Below are positions 27,307-35,625 of a stretch of DNA of 64,000 nt, piece after piece; position 1 is the first letter of the stretch, and every line of letters begins with the position of its first letter. The notes beneath the pieces were generated by a model. That model did no database searches, was not told where the DNA came from, and was given only the letters and a program-made list of their open reading frames with translations. The position numbers and the translations under genes were made by a program. Origin of the DNA: Glaciecola blandensis (GTDB lineage Bacteria > Pseudomonadota > Gammaproteobacteria > Enterobacterales > Alteromonadaceae); assembly GCF_031846165.1 (NCBI RefSeq), contig NZ_JAVRIE010000004.1, forward strand, positions 186,001 through 250,000. The letters run 5' to 3'.

Positions 27307-28074
27307 ATGAAGGTTATTCAAACGTTGATAGCAGCAGCTGTAACAACCGTGCTTATTAGCTCGAATGTGAATGCTCAAGAAGATAGCTATCTGGAACCAG
27401 CCGCCAAAAAGGCGACTGAAATTAATGAGTCTGCTGCCAAGTCACAGACTAAAATTAATAGCATCACTGATCAGATTGATGACAAACTTCAACAGTTTAA
27501 AACCATCAGTAAAGAGATTGAAGGCTTAGAAGTTTATAACGAACAACTACGTCGTCAAATTGCAAATCAAGAACAAGAAATGCTTGATTTGAACAACTCT
27601 ATTGATGAAGTCAGTGTCATAGAACGTCAAATTACACCTCTCATGCTTCGGATGATTGACGGTTTAGCGCAGTTCGTCGCATTAGACGTCCCCTTCCTTG
27701 AAGAAGAGCGTAACAACCGCATCCTAGATTTACAGAATATGATGGATCGCGCAGATGTGTCTCCTTCTGAAAAGTTCCGTCGTGTGATGGAAGCTTACCA
27801 AGTTGAAATGGATTACGGCAAAACGATTGAAGCTTATCCTGGCCTGAAAGAAATTGACGGTACTGAACGTTCAGTCGACTTTCTTCGCATCGGTCGTACT
27901 GCCTTGATTTATCAAACACGTGACGCAAGTGCACAAGGTGTGTGGAACAAACAAACGCGCCAGTGGGAAGAGCTTGATTCAAGTTACAAGAACCAAATCG
28001 CCAAGGGCTTGAAAATAGCCAAGAAACAACTAGCGCCGGACCTATTGATGGTTCCAGTTGCGATTACGGACTAA
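27307..28074 (+). CDS. DUF3450 periplasmic coiled-coil protein of the TonB2 operon
   Basis: 255-aa exported protein with a signal peptide (to about NVNA) and a long predicted coiled coil (residues about 35-105, heptads such as INSITDQIDDKLQQFKTI). A globular part follows, with FLEEERNNRILDLQ, FRRVMEAYQVEMDYG and RIGRTALIYQTRDA. It matches DUF3450, usually found next to ttpC-exbB-exbD-tonB2 in Vibrio and relatives. It starts the operon here, 9 nt before ttpC, and probably acts in the periplasm with TtpC to relay energy; the exact role is not established. Confidence 0.88.
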   Translation: MKVIQTLIAAAVTTVLISSNVNAQEDSYLEPAAKKATEINESAAKSQTKINSITDQIDDKLQQFKTISKEIEGLEVYNEQLRRQIANQEQEMLDLNNSIDEVSVIERQITPLMLRMIDGLAQFVALDVPFLEEERNNRILDLQNMMDRADVSPSEKFRRVMEAYQVEMDYGKTIEAYPGLKEIDGTERSVDFLRIGRTALIYQTRDASAQGVWNKQTRQWEELDSSYKNQIAKGLKIAKKQLAPDLLMVPVAITD

Positions 28075-28083
28075 GGGCATATC

Positions 28084-29481
28084 ATGACATTTTTAACGAC
28101 AATCAAAACCACCTTAGTGAAGTCAGTTTTTGCCGCGACTGCAGCAATGACGCTGTCTTTTGCTGTAAATGCGCAATCAGACACCGCGCTTGATTTGGAT
28201 GCTCTTCTTAAACAACTAGAAGAGGGCAAATTCGCCCAAAGCGAACAAAACAAAGCAAGAGAACAAGACTTCATTAATCAGCGTGCTCAGCAAGACCAAA
28301 TTTTGCGTGATATCCGCAAACAGCGCGATGACCAGTTGGCACTTTCAGAAAGACTTGAAACCCAATTTGAAGAAAACGAATTTAAGATTTCAGACCTTAA
28401 CGGCGCCTTAGATAATCGTCTTGGTTCATTGAAAGAATTGTTTGGTGTACTGCAACAAGTTGCTGGTGATACTAAGAACAAATTTGCTAACTCGTATATC
28501 TCTGCACAAATTCCTGGCCGAGCAGAATTCCTTGATAACATGGCTCAGTCTATGGGGACGTCGACTAAGCTTGCGTCAATCGCGGAAATTGAGCGAGTAT
28601 GGTTTGAGATTCAGCGCGAAATGACAGAGTCTGGCAAAGTCACTCGCTTCAACACTGATGTGGTAGAAGCCGGTGGCCAGAAAGTCAATAAAGAAGTTGT
28701 TCGAGTGGGTACCTTTGGCTTAGTAGCTGATGGCAAGTACCTTCAATATGAAGGTGCTACTGGTGTGGTATCTGAACTGTTACGCTTACCAGCGGCTCGC
28801 TTTGTAAATTCTACCGCAGAACTTCAAGCTTCAGATGGTGACCTTGTTTCCTTTGGCTTAGATCCAACTGGTGGCTCAATTTTAGGTTTATTAGTTCAAG
28901 CTCCTTCTTTGGAAGAGCGTATTCACCAAGGTGAACTTGTTGGTTACATCATTATTGCTGTCGGTGCAGTTGGGATTGTAGTGGCTTTCTGGCGCTTTAT
29001 CGTACTGACTTTAGTAACGGGCTCTGTGAATCGCCAATTAAAATCAGAAACTTTAAGTGACAAAAACCCACTTGGTCGTGTATTGAAAGTTAAAGAAAAG
29101 TACCCGAATGTGGATACCGAAGCATTAGAGCTCCATTTGACTGAAGCTATCTTGGGCGAAGTACCAAAGTTAGGGCGTTGGTTAACGCTTGTGAAAATGA
29201 TTTCAGTAGTGGCGCCTCTAGGTGGTCTACTTGGAACGGTTACCGGTATGATTGTGACCTTCCAACAAATTACCTTGTTCGGAACCGGCGACCCGAAAAT
29301 CATGGCAGGCGGTATTTCATCAGCATTGATGACGACAGTACTTGGTTTGGTCGTGGCTATTCCAACAACGCTTCTTTACGCACTACTTAGCACGCAAAGT
29401 AAGAACGTTGTGATGATTCTACAAGAACAAGCTGCGGGTGTTATTGCCGAACGTGCTGAAAAGCAAGAAGATAAGGCATAA
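28084..29481 (+). CDS. TtpC-like MotA/TolQ/ExbB proton-channel protein
   Basis: 465-aa protein with a signal peptide (to about AVNAQS), a periplasmic coiled-coil domain (residues about 35-110, EQNKAREQDFINQRAQQDQ), and a C-terminal TolQ/ExbB domain with three TM helices (about 285-310, 370-395, 410-435). The ExbB-like signature LVKMISVVAPLGGLLGTVTGM is clear. TtpC is the extra component required by Vibrio TonB2 systems. It lies between DUF3450 and ExbB, 3 nt before the latter. Confidence 0.92.
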   Translation: MTFLTTIKTTLVKSVFAATAAMTLSFAVNAQSDTALDLDALLKQLEEGKFAQSEQNKAREQDFINQRAQQDQILRDIRKQRDDQLALSERLETQFEENEFKISDLNGALDNRLGSLKELFGVLQQVAGDTKNKFANSYISAQIPGRAEFLDNMAQSMGTSTKLASIAEIERVWFEIQREMTESGKVTRFNTDVVEAGGQKVNKEVVRVGTFGLVADGKYLQYEGATGVVSELLRLPAARFVNSTAELQASDGDLVSFGLDPTGGSILGLLVQAPSLEERIHQGELVGYIIIAVGAVGIVVAFWRFIVLTLVTGSVNRQLKSETLSDKNPLGRVLKVKEKYPNVDTEALELHLTEAILGEVPKLGRWLTLVKMISVVAPLGGLLGTVTGMIVTFQQITLFGTGDPKIMAGGISSALMTTVLGLVVAIPTTLLYALLSTQSKNVVMILQEQAAGVIAERAEKQEDKA

Positions 29482-29484
29482 GCC

Positions 29485-30012
29485 ATGTTTGTAGATATCT
29501 TCGAATCAATTCGTGATTTTACCGAAACCGGCGGGACTATCCTGCTGGTGATCGGCGCGCTCATCTTCGTGATGTGGATATTGATACTCGAGAGGATCTT
29601 ATACGTGACCAAAGGTCACAAACAAATGATGAAAGCGACCATTCAAGAGTGGAAAGCACGCGATGAGCGCGCCTCTTGGAATGCTGTTCAAATTCGTCAA
29701 GCGATGATCTCTCGAGTGAGTTTACGCTTGCGCTTCAGTTTGCCAATTATTCAAGCCTTAGTGGCCTTGTGTCCACTGCTAGGTTTAATGGGCACAGTGA
29801 CCGGCATGATAATGGTATTTGATGTCATGGCGATGTCAGGCGGCGGTAATGCTCGTTCTATGGCTGCCGGTGTATCTCAAGCGACTATCCCAACAATGGC
29901 GGGTATGGTCGGCGCGCTTTCAGGTGTATTTGCATCCACTTGGTTAACTCGTACAGCAAAAACAGAACGCATGCATCTTGAAGACGCATTGCAACTCCAA
30001 CGCAGCGAATAG
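29485..30012 (+). CDS. ExbB-family biopolymer transport protein (TonB2 system)
   Basis: 175-aa inner-membrane proton-channel subunit with three TM helices: about 15-35, and the pair in PIIQALVALCPLLGLMGTVTG and MAGMVGALSGVFASTWL. The short form is typical for ExbB2. It starts 3 nt after ttpC and is followed by exbD and tonB2. It energises TonB using the proton motive force. Confidence 0.94.
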   Translation: MFVDIFESIRDFTETGGTILLVIGALIFVMWILILERILYVTKGHKQMMKATIQEWKARDERASWNAVQIRQAMISRVSLRLRFSLPIIQALVALCPLLGLMGTVTGMIMVFDVMAMSGGGNARSMAAGVSQATIPTMAGMVGALSGVFASTWLTRTAKTERMHLEDALQLQRSE

Positions 30013-30034
30013 CGCGTTTGCTTAAGGAACAATT

Positions 30035-30436
30035 ATGAAACATTTACAAAATTTAGTCGAAGAAGAAGAAGCAACAATCGATATGACACCAATGCTTGAC
30101 GTTGTTTTCATCATGCTGATTTTCTTCATCGTTACTGCGTCTTTTGTAAAAGAGTCAGGTATTGATGTGAACCGTCCCGATGCACCTACGGCGGTGAAAA
30201 AAGACAGAGCAAATATCCTGATAGCAATCAATGATAAAAATGAGATTTGGATCGACAAGCGTAAAATCGATGTGCGTGCAGTTCAGGCAAACGTCGAAAG
30301 AATGCACGCTGAAAACCCTCAGGGTTCAGTTGTTATTCAAGCTGATCGTAAGTCGACAACCGAAACCCTAATCAAAGTTATGGATGCCTCGCGTGCCGCA
30401 GGTGTTCCTGACGTTTCTATTGCAGCCAACGAGTAA
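30035..30436 (+). CDS. ExbD-family biopolymer transport protein (TonB2 system)
   Basis: 133-aa protein with one N-terminal TM helix preceded by IDMTPMLDVVFIMLIFF. D22 matches the essential membrane aspartate of ExbD. The periplasmic domain ends ASRAAGVPDVSIAANE. It forms the proton-conducting stator with ExbB. AAGGAAC lies before the start. Confidence 0.95.
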   Translation: MKHLQNLVEEEEATIDMTPMLDVVFIMLIFFIVTASFVKESGIDVNRPDAPTAVKKDRANILIAINDKNEIWIDKRKIDVRAVQANVERMHAENPQGSVVIQADRKSTTETLIKVMDASRAAGVPDVSIAANE

Positions 30437-30440
30437 GATT

Positions 30441-31049
30441 ATGCTTAGACTGTTGATAGCGATAGTACTTGCAGGTTTTATTACCTTAAGTCTGTTTTTC
30501 CTAATGCAAGCTTTGATCGCCAGTGGCGATAAAGAGCTTACAGAACCGCCTGTTGGTAAGGTCTTGGACTTTGTTCGTGTACCAAAAGATGAAACGGTTC
30601 AGAAAAAAGAGAACAAACCAAAGCGGCCACCCAAGCCAGAGAATCCACCACCTGAAATGGAGCAACCGCAAATGGATTCTCCATCACCTGATGGTGAAGG
30701 AGCAGGCTTAGACTTCGGTGCTGATGTGGCCAATGATATTAGCCTTGATGGCGGCTTAGCCTTAGGCTCTGGTGATGGTGAATATTTGCCGATTGTTAAA
30801 GTGACACCGGTTTATCCTCGTCGAGCTTTGCAACGTGGTATTCAAGGCTACGTCATCGTTGAATTCACCGTAAATAAGGTAGGTGCCGTTGTAGATCCCG
30901 TTGTTGTTGAAGCGAAGCCAGAAGGTATTTTTGATCAAGCAGCGATGGACGCGGCGAAGAAATTCAAATATAAGCCGAGAGTTGTGAATGGCGAGCCTAT
31001 CGCAGTGGCGGGCGTACAGAACCGTATAACCTTTAAGATAGATGGGTAG
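30441..31049 (+). CDS. TonB2-type energy transducer
   Basis: 202-aa TonB-family protein. The start at 30441 (MLRLLIAIVLAGFITLSLFF) lies 4 nt after exbD; the frame extends to 30384 inside exbD but that is not needed. Order: N-terminal TM helix, Lys/Pro-rich periplasmic span (KPKRPPKPENPPPEM), then the C-terminal TonB domain with VTPVYPRRALQRGIQGYV and GVQNRITFKIDG. The short length is typical of TonB2, which works with TtpC. Confidence 0.94.
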   Translation: MLRLLIAIVLAGFITLSLFFLMQALIASGDKELTEPPVGKVLDFVRVPKDETVQKKENKPKRPPKPENPPPEMEQPQMDSPSPDGEGAGLDFGADVANDISLDGGLALGSGDGEYLPIVKVTPVYPRRALQRGIQGYVIVEFTVNKVGAVVDPVVVEAKPEGIFDQAAMDAAKKFKYKPRVVNGEPIAVAGVQNRITFKIDG

Positions 31050-31058
31050 GGAGCGATT

Positions 31059-32390
31059 ATGAAAAACAAACTCTCTTTAATGCTGTCGTGTTGCGTTGCG
31101 ATACTATCAATTGCATTACTCAGCTCAGTAAGTAGCAACTCTTACGCAGCTATTGCTTTGCAAGATGAAAGTGAAGCAATCAGCCCTGGTGAGCGTAAAA
31201 CGAGACGTGTACCGGCATTGCGTTCGCGAGTCTATGAGCAATTATCTCGTGCACAAACTGCTGGCGACGCGGGTAATGTCGGTGAAGCGATTGAGATCCT
31301 CGATGAAGTAAAAGATAAACAAAGCTCGATGAATGCTTACGAGCAATCCATGATGTATAACTTCTACGGCTTTATCTATTACAACAGCGACCAACTCGAC
31401 AAAGCAATCGAAAGCTTTGAGCTAGCTGTTCAGCAACAACCGATCCCAGAGAAGTACGAGCAAACGACACTATTCAGTTTGGCTCAACTGCATATGGCGC
31501 AGGGTAACTTCGACGAAAGTATTCGTAAATTAGAGCAGTGGGAAGCCTTGAACAACGGCGTTATTCCACCAAAAAACTATGTTTTGAAAGCACAAGCGCA
31601 TTATCAGAATAAGAACTATTCAGAGTCTGCTAGGTACATTGAGCAAGCGATTGAAGGCCATGAAGCAGAAGGCTATTTGCCGGATGAAGGTTGGTTAATA
31701 CTGCAACGTGCTGTGTATTACGAAATGAAGCAGCCTGAGAAAGTGAAAGAAATCTTAGCCAAAATGATCCGCCTGTACGATAACCCTAAATACTGGATCC
31801 AGTTAGCGGGCATGTATGGTGAACTAGGGCAAGAAAAGAAGCAGCTTGCGATGATGGAAAGTGCCTATCAAATGGGTTACGTCGAGTCAGCTTCAGATAT
31901 CTTCAACTTCGCTCAGTTATACTATTACCATGAAGCGCCGTATAAAGCCGCCGCCTTAATGGAGCAAGGTATTAAGAATGGCGTACTTGAAGCCAACTTA
32001 CGTAACTTAAAGTTTTTGTCCATTTGTTGGACCGCAGCCAAAGAAAAAGACAAAGCGATTCCGGTGCTGATTGATGCAGCTGAGCTATCTGAAGATGGTG
32101 AGTTAGACGCACAACTTGGCCACTTATATTACAACAGCGATCAGTTTGATAAAGCGATTGAAGCATCAAGCCGAGCTATTGAAAAAGGCGGCTTAGCGAA
32201 CCAAGGTGCAGTGCACATGGTAATAGGTTTAGCGCACTACAATCAAAAACGCTATGCCCTAGCGCTGGATGAATTAGCTAAGGCTGAAGCCTTTAAATCA
32301 AGCCGTGCTGCAGCACAGCAGTGGGGAAGGTTTGTAGGCACAGAAAAGAGCGAAAAAGAACGCTTGGAGGCTGAGTTAAATAGCATTTAA
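31059..32390 (+). CDS. TPR-repeat protein of the TonB2 operon
   Basis: 443-aa exported protein with a signal peptide (to about NSYAAIA) and repeated TPR-like helical pairs, for example AIEILDEVK, FYGFIYYNSDQLDKAIESFE, LGHLYYNSDQFDKAIEASS and GLAHYNQKRYALALDELAK. Such proteins end TonB2 operons in Vibrio and related genera. It starts 9 nt after tonB2. It may be a periplasmic scaffold; function is not established. A terminator follows. Confidence 0.88.
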   Translation: MKNKLSLMLSCCVAILSIALLSSVSSNSYAAIALQDESEAISPGERKTRRVPALRSRVYEQLSRAQTAGDAGNVGEAIEILDEVKDKQSSMNAYEQSMMYNFYGFIYYNSDQLDKAIESFELAVQQQPIPEKYEQTTLFSLAQLHMAQGNFDESIRKLEQWEALNNGVIPPKNYVLKAQAHYQNKNYSESARYIEQAIEGHEAEGYLPDEGWLILQRAVYYEMKQPEKVKEILAKMIRLYDNPKYWIQLAGMYGELGQEKKQLAMMESAYQMGYVESASDIFNFAQLYYYHEAPYKAAALMEQGIKNGVLEANLRNLKFLSICWTAAKEKDKAIPVLIDAAELSEDGELDAQLGHLYYNSDQFDKAIEASSRAIEKGGLANQGAVHMVIGLAHYNQKRYALALDELAKAEAFKSSRAAAQQWGRFVGTEKSEKERLEAELNSI

Positions 32391-32431
32391 CTGAGTTCTG
32401 AGGCGCGATTTTTTAAGGCGCAGAAATAACG

Positions 32432-32466
32432 AAGTCGCGAACTACTCTGTAGTCGCGACTTTTTTG
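32432..32466 (+). terminator. Terminator of the TonB2 operon
   Basis: AGTCGCGA and TCGCGACT pair with an inner CTAC/GTAG stem, followed by TTTTT, about 40 nt after the TPR gene. Confidence 0.9.
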
Positions 32467-32544
32467 TAATAAGCATTGTTTGACTTTATACCGGACAACT
32501 GAAAACATAACGCTACAACAATAAAAATTAAACAGGAGTCCAAC

Positions 32545-32796
32545 ATGGGCATTATTTCATGGATTATTTTTGGTTTGATTGCTGGCATTCTGGCTAAGTG
32601 GATCATGCCAGGTAAAGATGGTGGTGGTTTTATCATAACCACTTTGTTAGGTGTTGCTGGTGCTTTCGTTGGTGGTTTTATTGGTTCGTTTTTGGGTTTA
32701 GGAAGTGTCGGTAACTTTAGCCTAGGTAGCATGGCAACTGCAGTAGTGGGAGCTTTGGTACTGTTATTTATTTATCGTCAAATAAAGAAGTCCTAG
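32545..32796 (+). CDS. GlsB/YeaQ/YmgE family membrane protein
   Basis: 83-aa membrane protein of the transglycosylase-associated (GlsB/YeaQ) family, linked to stress in other bacteria. Three hydrophobic segments (MGIISWIIFGLIAGILAKW, a Gly-rich middle GVAGAFVGGFIGS, and a C-terminal helix) and the motif KWIMPGKDGGGF are characteristic. AGGAGT precedes the ATG. Stands alone. Confidence 0.9.
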   Translation: MGIISWIIFGLIAGILAKWIMPGKDGGGFIITTLLGVAGAFVGGFIGSFLGLGSVGNFSLGSMATAVVGALVLLFIYRQIKKS

Positions 32797-32957
32797 CCAT
32801 TCAAAAAGCTTTTGCGCAGAGTCTACAACTTTCCGCAAAAGCTATCGATTGTCGATTTTGTTGATTGGTTTCTGCTAATATGAAAAATCGCACATTTCAT
32901 AAACGTGTACTTACCGATTTGACGCAAAGCTGACCATCAACATATTGAGTAACAAAC

Positions 32958-33310
32958 ATGGCATCAGCCTCAATTAGCCGTCGCATTTTTATCACATTTG
33001 CTAGCCTAGCAGCAGCAATATGTGTGCTATTTGCATGTATTACATGGTTATTTGCCGCCATCACTGAAGATGATGTGGTTAAGCAAGTGATGCACGAAGA
33101 GGCAAAAAATATTTAACAAATTTCCTCAATAACGGTAGCTCAATCATCTTTGAAAACAACATTGGTGAAAATGAAAGACCTGATTATCAGGGGCTTGGAC
33201 ATGGACTGTATTTAGTTGAAAGAATTGCCAATAATATGCACTGGACTTTGTGCCTTGTACAAAAACACACACGCTATCTAGTAGAAATTCAAACAGCAGT
33301 AAGGGAGTAA
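32958..33310 (+). pseudogene. Histidine kinase remnant with internal deletion
   Basis: The 5' part encodes a typical sensor-kinase N-terminus (MASASISRRIFITFASLAAA, one TM helix, then ITEDDVVKQVMHEEAKNI) and stops at 33114. Immediately after, in another frame, comes the end of an HATPase domain: FLNNGSSIIFENN, then the G2 box YQGLGHGLYLVERIA and a C-terminal strand to a stop at 33308. HisKA, N and G1 boxes are missing. So most of a kinase gene has been deleted and only its ends remain. Confidence 0.75.
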
Positions 33311-33398
33311 TACTCATGAACACGCCCAGTCGCCTTATTTTGGCCTGCTGACAACCAATTTTGCTTATGTTCAAATAACAAGCGATAAAGCAAACACT

Positions 33399-33890
33399 TT
33401 AAAAGCGATATACTAATTGAATATTGGCATCGGCTCGATTTGTGTCTGAGCGAGACTCTTTTCCGTATCCTGCCTCTAATCTTAGCGACCAACCATGTGT
33501 ATTTTCACTATATTTGTACTCATAAGAACCACCAATTCCTTGTGTTGTTTGGTTGTCAAATATAACAATGCAAGAAAATATCCCTTCACAATTGCTGTTT
33601 ACTTTTCTCGCGCCTACTGCGCCAAAGAAAAGGCCTACTGAATGTTTACCAAATTGTTTCTCAGCTCCAAGTGAAAAACCGTCATCCAATCCTAATTTGT
33701 AGTTTGCATAGTAGGTAATGTGTTTATATTGATAACCAACAGTAGGAACAAGTATAAAAGGCCATCCTGCCCCAACGCGCCATTCTAGTCCGTCGTTATT
33801 TATCTGTTGTTGCGAATAGCAGTTTTGGCTTGCTATCAGTAAAACAAATAGTCCTAGTGCACTCATTGCTCTTTTACGTAGTAACTGCAT
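33399..33890 (-). CDS. Small outer-membrane beta-barrel-like protein
   Basis: 163-aa exported protein with a signal peptide (to about QNCYS). The mature part has alternating aromatic/hydrophobic strands (WRVGAGWPFILVPTVGYQY, HITYYANYKLGLDDGFSLGA, HSVGLFFGAVG, WSLRLEAGYG) and ends in LVYRF. The C-terminal Phe and strand pattern suggest an 8-stranded barrel. Two cysteines lie in a loop (NSNCEGIFSCIV). No family recognised. Confidence 0.65.
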   Translation of the reverse strand: MQLLRKRAMSALGLFVLLIASQNCYSQQQINNDGLEWRVGAGWPFILVPTVGYQYKHITYYANYKLGLDDGFSLGAEKQFGKHSVGLFFGAVGARKVNSNCEGIFSCIVIFDNQTTQGIGGSYEYKYSENTHGWSLRLEAGYGKESRSDTNRADANIQLVYRF

Positions 33891-33992
33891 AACTTCCCGA
33901 ATGTTTAAGTAAATGTCTTGAGATAAGATTACTGTAAGATAGTGAATCTAAGGTGAAATATAAAAACTAATAGCATCGCTATGTTATGGTCG

Positions 33993-34397
33993 TTAAGCGG
34001 TCGGAAACTCACTAAATTGGGGTAACTCATCCGAAATCTCATACCAATCAGCCTTTGATGATACATGCATATGCGCTTGAGGTAGTAGGGTAGGGCTATT
34101 ATTTAGCGCACCATACCTTACGTGCACCATCTGTATTGAAGGCTTTTCTCCGTATAGAGTAGAGCCACAGTGTTCACAAAAACAAGAAACACTCTCTGCA
34201 GTCCGCTTATAACGTTTAATATTATGTAGCCCTTTTGTTATTGAGAACTGGTTCTTGGGAATACCACCAATTGCCGTACCCGCTGCCCCCGAAGACTTTC
34301 TGCACATTGAACAATGGCAATAACCTGCATAAACAAATTGGTCTGCGACAGTAAATTCTACTCTTCCACAAATGCAACTTCCGGTGATTTTTTTCAT
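33993..34397 (-). CDS. GFA family zinc-binding protein
   Basis: 134-aa member of the GFA (glutathione-dependent formaldehyde-activating enzyme-like / CENP-V) family. Zinc ligands are visible in GSCICGRVEF, YCHCSMCRKSSG and FCEHCGSTLY. Family members are often wrongly called formaldehyde-activating enzymes; the substrate is unknown. It stands alone at the left edge of the RHS cassette region. Confidence 0.88.
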   Translation of the reverse strand: MKKITGSCICGRVEFTVADQFVYAGYCHCSMCRKSSGAAGTAIGGIPKNQFSITKGLHNIKRYKRTAESVSCFCEHCGSTLYGEKPSIQMVHVRYGALNNSPTLLPQAHMHVSSKADWYEISDELPQFSEFPTA

Positions 34398-34568
34398 ATC
34401 TTTACCTGTCGATATTGGTTTGACTAAATAAGACTAGCCCACGTCTTTCAAATACCAGGCCCTTTTGTCGTGGGTAGTATCGTTTATAGCAAGTGAAATG
34501 AAGGTAAAATCTATCTATCTTTACTTCTAATTATTGTGCAAATATGCGATTAGGATACCTTTTTCGTA

Positions 34569-34781
34569 TATATGCAGGCATGATACTATGCTCCAGTTAT
34601 CGGGCGGTTTTACTCAAATGATCCGATTGGTTTTAGGGATATTCATAGCTTTAATCGCTATGCTTATGTGAATAATAATCCTTATAAATATACTGACCCA
34701 ACAGGAATGCATGCTGTCGATGGTGCATGTGGAATCTGGCTGTGTTTTAACGCTGGAGAAGAAGCCAGAAAGTCTCAATGA
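34569..34781 (+). pseudogene. RHS C-terminal tip remnant 1
   Basis: Reads YMQA-stop-YYAPVIGRFYSNDPIGF and then FNRYAYVNNNPYKYTDPTGM, the RHS core end, followed by a short unique tip of about 27 residues ending at 34779. The TGA at 34581-34583 sits where the other copies have CGA (Arg), a single-base nonsense change. There is no start signal or full RHS gene upstream, so it is an orphan cassette. Confidence 0.75.
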
Positions 34782-34803
34782 TTAGCTCACATCAGAGTGA
34801 TTT

Positions 34804-35109
34804 ATGAATAGAAATATAAAACAGCGAGTTAGGGATTTTATTATTTTTTGTCCTTTTCTAGTTCTTCATGAGTGGGGTGCGGTGTTAGGAGTAATAAGCG
34901 CTGCAATTGCTACTATAATTTATGGTTACTTAACAAATAAACCAAGAAGCTGGCCAATAACTAAGATCGCTATATTCCAAGCAACGTTGGTTACTCTATA
35001 TTCTATATCTAAAGCTCTACCTGATTGGAGTATATTATGTAATGTGTTATCTATATTTATTTTTGGCGCAGTTCTTATTGCTTCTGTAGGAGAGGAAAAG
35101 GATCGTTAA
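34804..35109 (+). CDS. Small membrane protein, candidate immunity protein of cassette 1
   Basis: 101-aa protein with three hydrophobic segments (about 15-42, 52-68, 76-93). It starts 22 nt after the RHS tip remnant, the usual place for an immunity gene. Its end FGAVLIASVGEEK resembles the out-of-frame sequence FGAVLVASIGKQK after 39387, so this tail may be shared by recombination. No family recognised; immunity role is from position only. Confidence 0.5.
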   Translation: MNRNIKQRVRDFIIFCPFLVLHEWGAVLGVISAAIATIIYGYLTNKPRSWPITKIAIFQATLVTLYSISKALPDWSILCNVLSIFIFGAVLIASVGEEKDR

Positions 35110-35245
35110 TTTGTTATTAATACTATTACGCCAATTAATTTGAAACTGGCTATGGGAGCTTAGACCTAAGTCCTATCGGTATCGGCAGTATTGCAAGCAA
35201 TAAGTGACACTGACCCCTTGTTTTCCTTAATGAGTACTAGTAATA

Positions 35246-35263
35246 GTAATGCAAATGCATTAC
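35246..35263. promoter_or_regulatory. Operator-like palindrome before prlF copy 1
   Basis: GTAATGCA-AA-TGCATTAC is a perfect inverted repeat, about 34 nt before the prlF start. The second copy (37699-37716) keeps the arms GTAATGC/GCATTAC though the centre has changed. It is a likely autorepression site for the PrlF-YhaV complex. Confidence 0.6.
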
Positions 35264-35296
35264 CATTATTTTGTAAACTTAGTTAAGGATACTTTG

Positions 35297-35623
35297 ATGC
35301 CACAATTACCACTACAAACTGAATCGACCCTCACGGAGCGCTATCAAACGACTGTGCCTAGCGTGGTGCGTAAAGCCTTGCATTTGGGTAAAAAAGATAA
35401 AATCAGATTCACTGTTGAATCTAATGGAAGTGTAACTTTGTCGCGTGTTGATTCGATTGAAGAAGATCCGGCTTTGTACGCTTTCTTGTCGTTCTTAGGC
35501 GATGACATCGAGCAACATCCTGAAAACATTCAGGCACTTTCTGCCGATACAATGCACAAAGCTAATAATCTCATAAGCGCTGTTGAAATAGACCTTGATT
35601 CACCATTAGACGAAGAAGAGTAA
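35297..35623 (+). CDS. prlF: PrlF-family antitoxin, copy 1
   Basis: 108-aa antitoxin with an N-terminal AbrB/SpoVT-type DNA-binding domain. The start at 35297 (MPQLPLQTESTLTERYQTTV) has AAGGA upstream; an ATG at 35249 lies within the operator and is rejected. The motif YQTTVPSVVRKALHLGKKDKI is the swapped-hairpin core; FLSFLGDDIEQHPENI and the acidic tail DLDSPLDEEE match E. coli PrlF in layout. It neutralises YhaV and should repress its own promoter. Its stop is 2 nt before the yhaV start. Confidence 0.92.
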   Translation: MPQLPLQTESTLTERYQTTVPSVVRKALHLGKKDKIRFTVESNGSVTLSRVDSIEEDPALYAFLSFLGDDIEQHPENIQALSADTMHKANNLISAVEIDLDSPLDEEE

Positions 35624-35625
35624 AC

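Noticed and set aside
33144..33492. Minus-strand ORFs of 67-76 aa
   Set aside because: They overlap the kinase remnant and the end of the barrel-protein gene in antisense and show no family features.
34439..34487. CCCACG...CGTGGG inverted repeat considered as an attachment site or terminator
   Set aside because: The arms are only about 6 bp with a long loop; no T run, no duplication elsewhere in the window.
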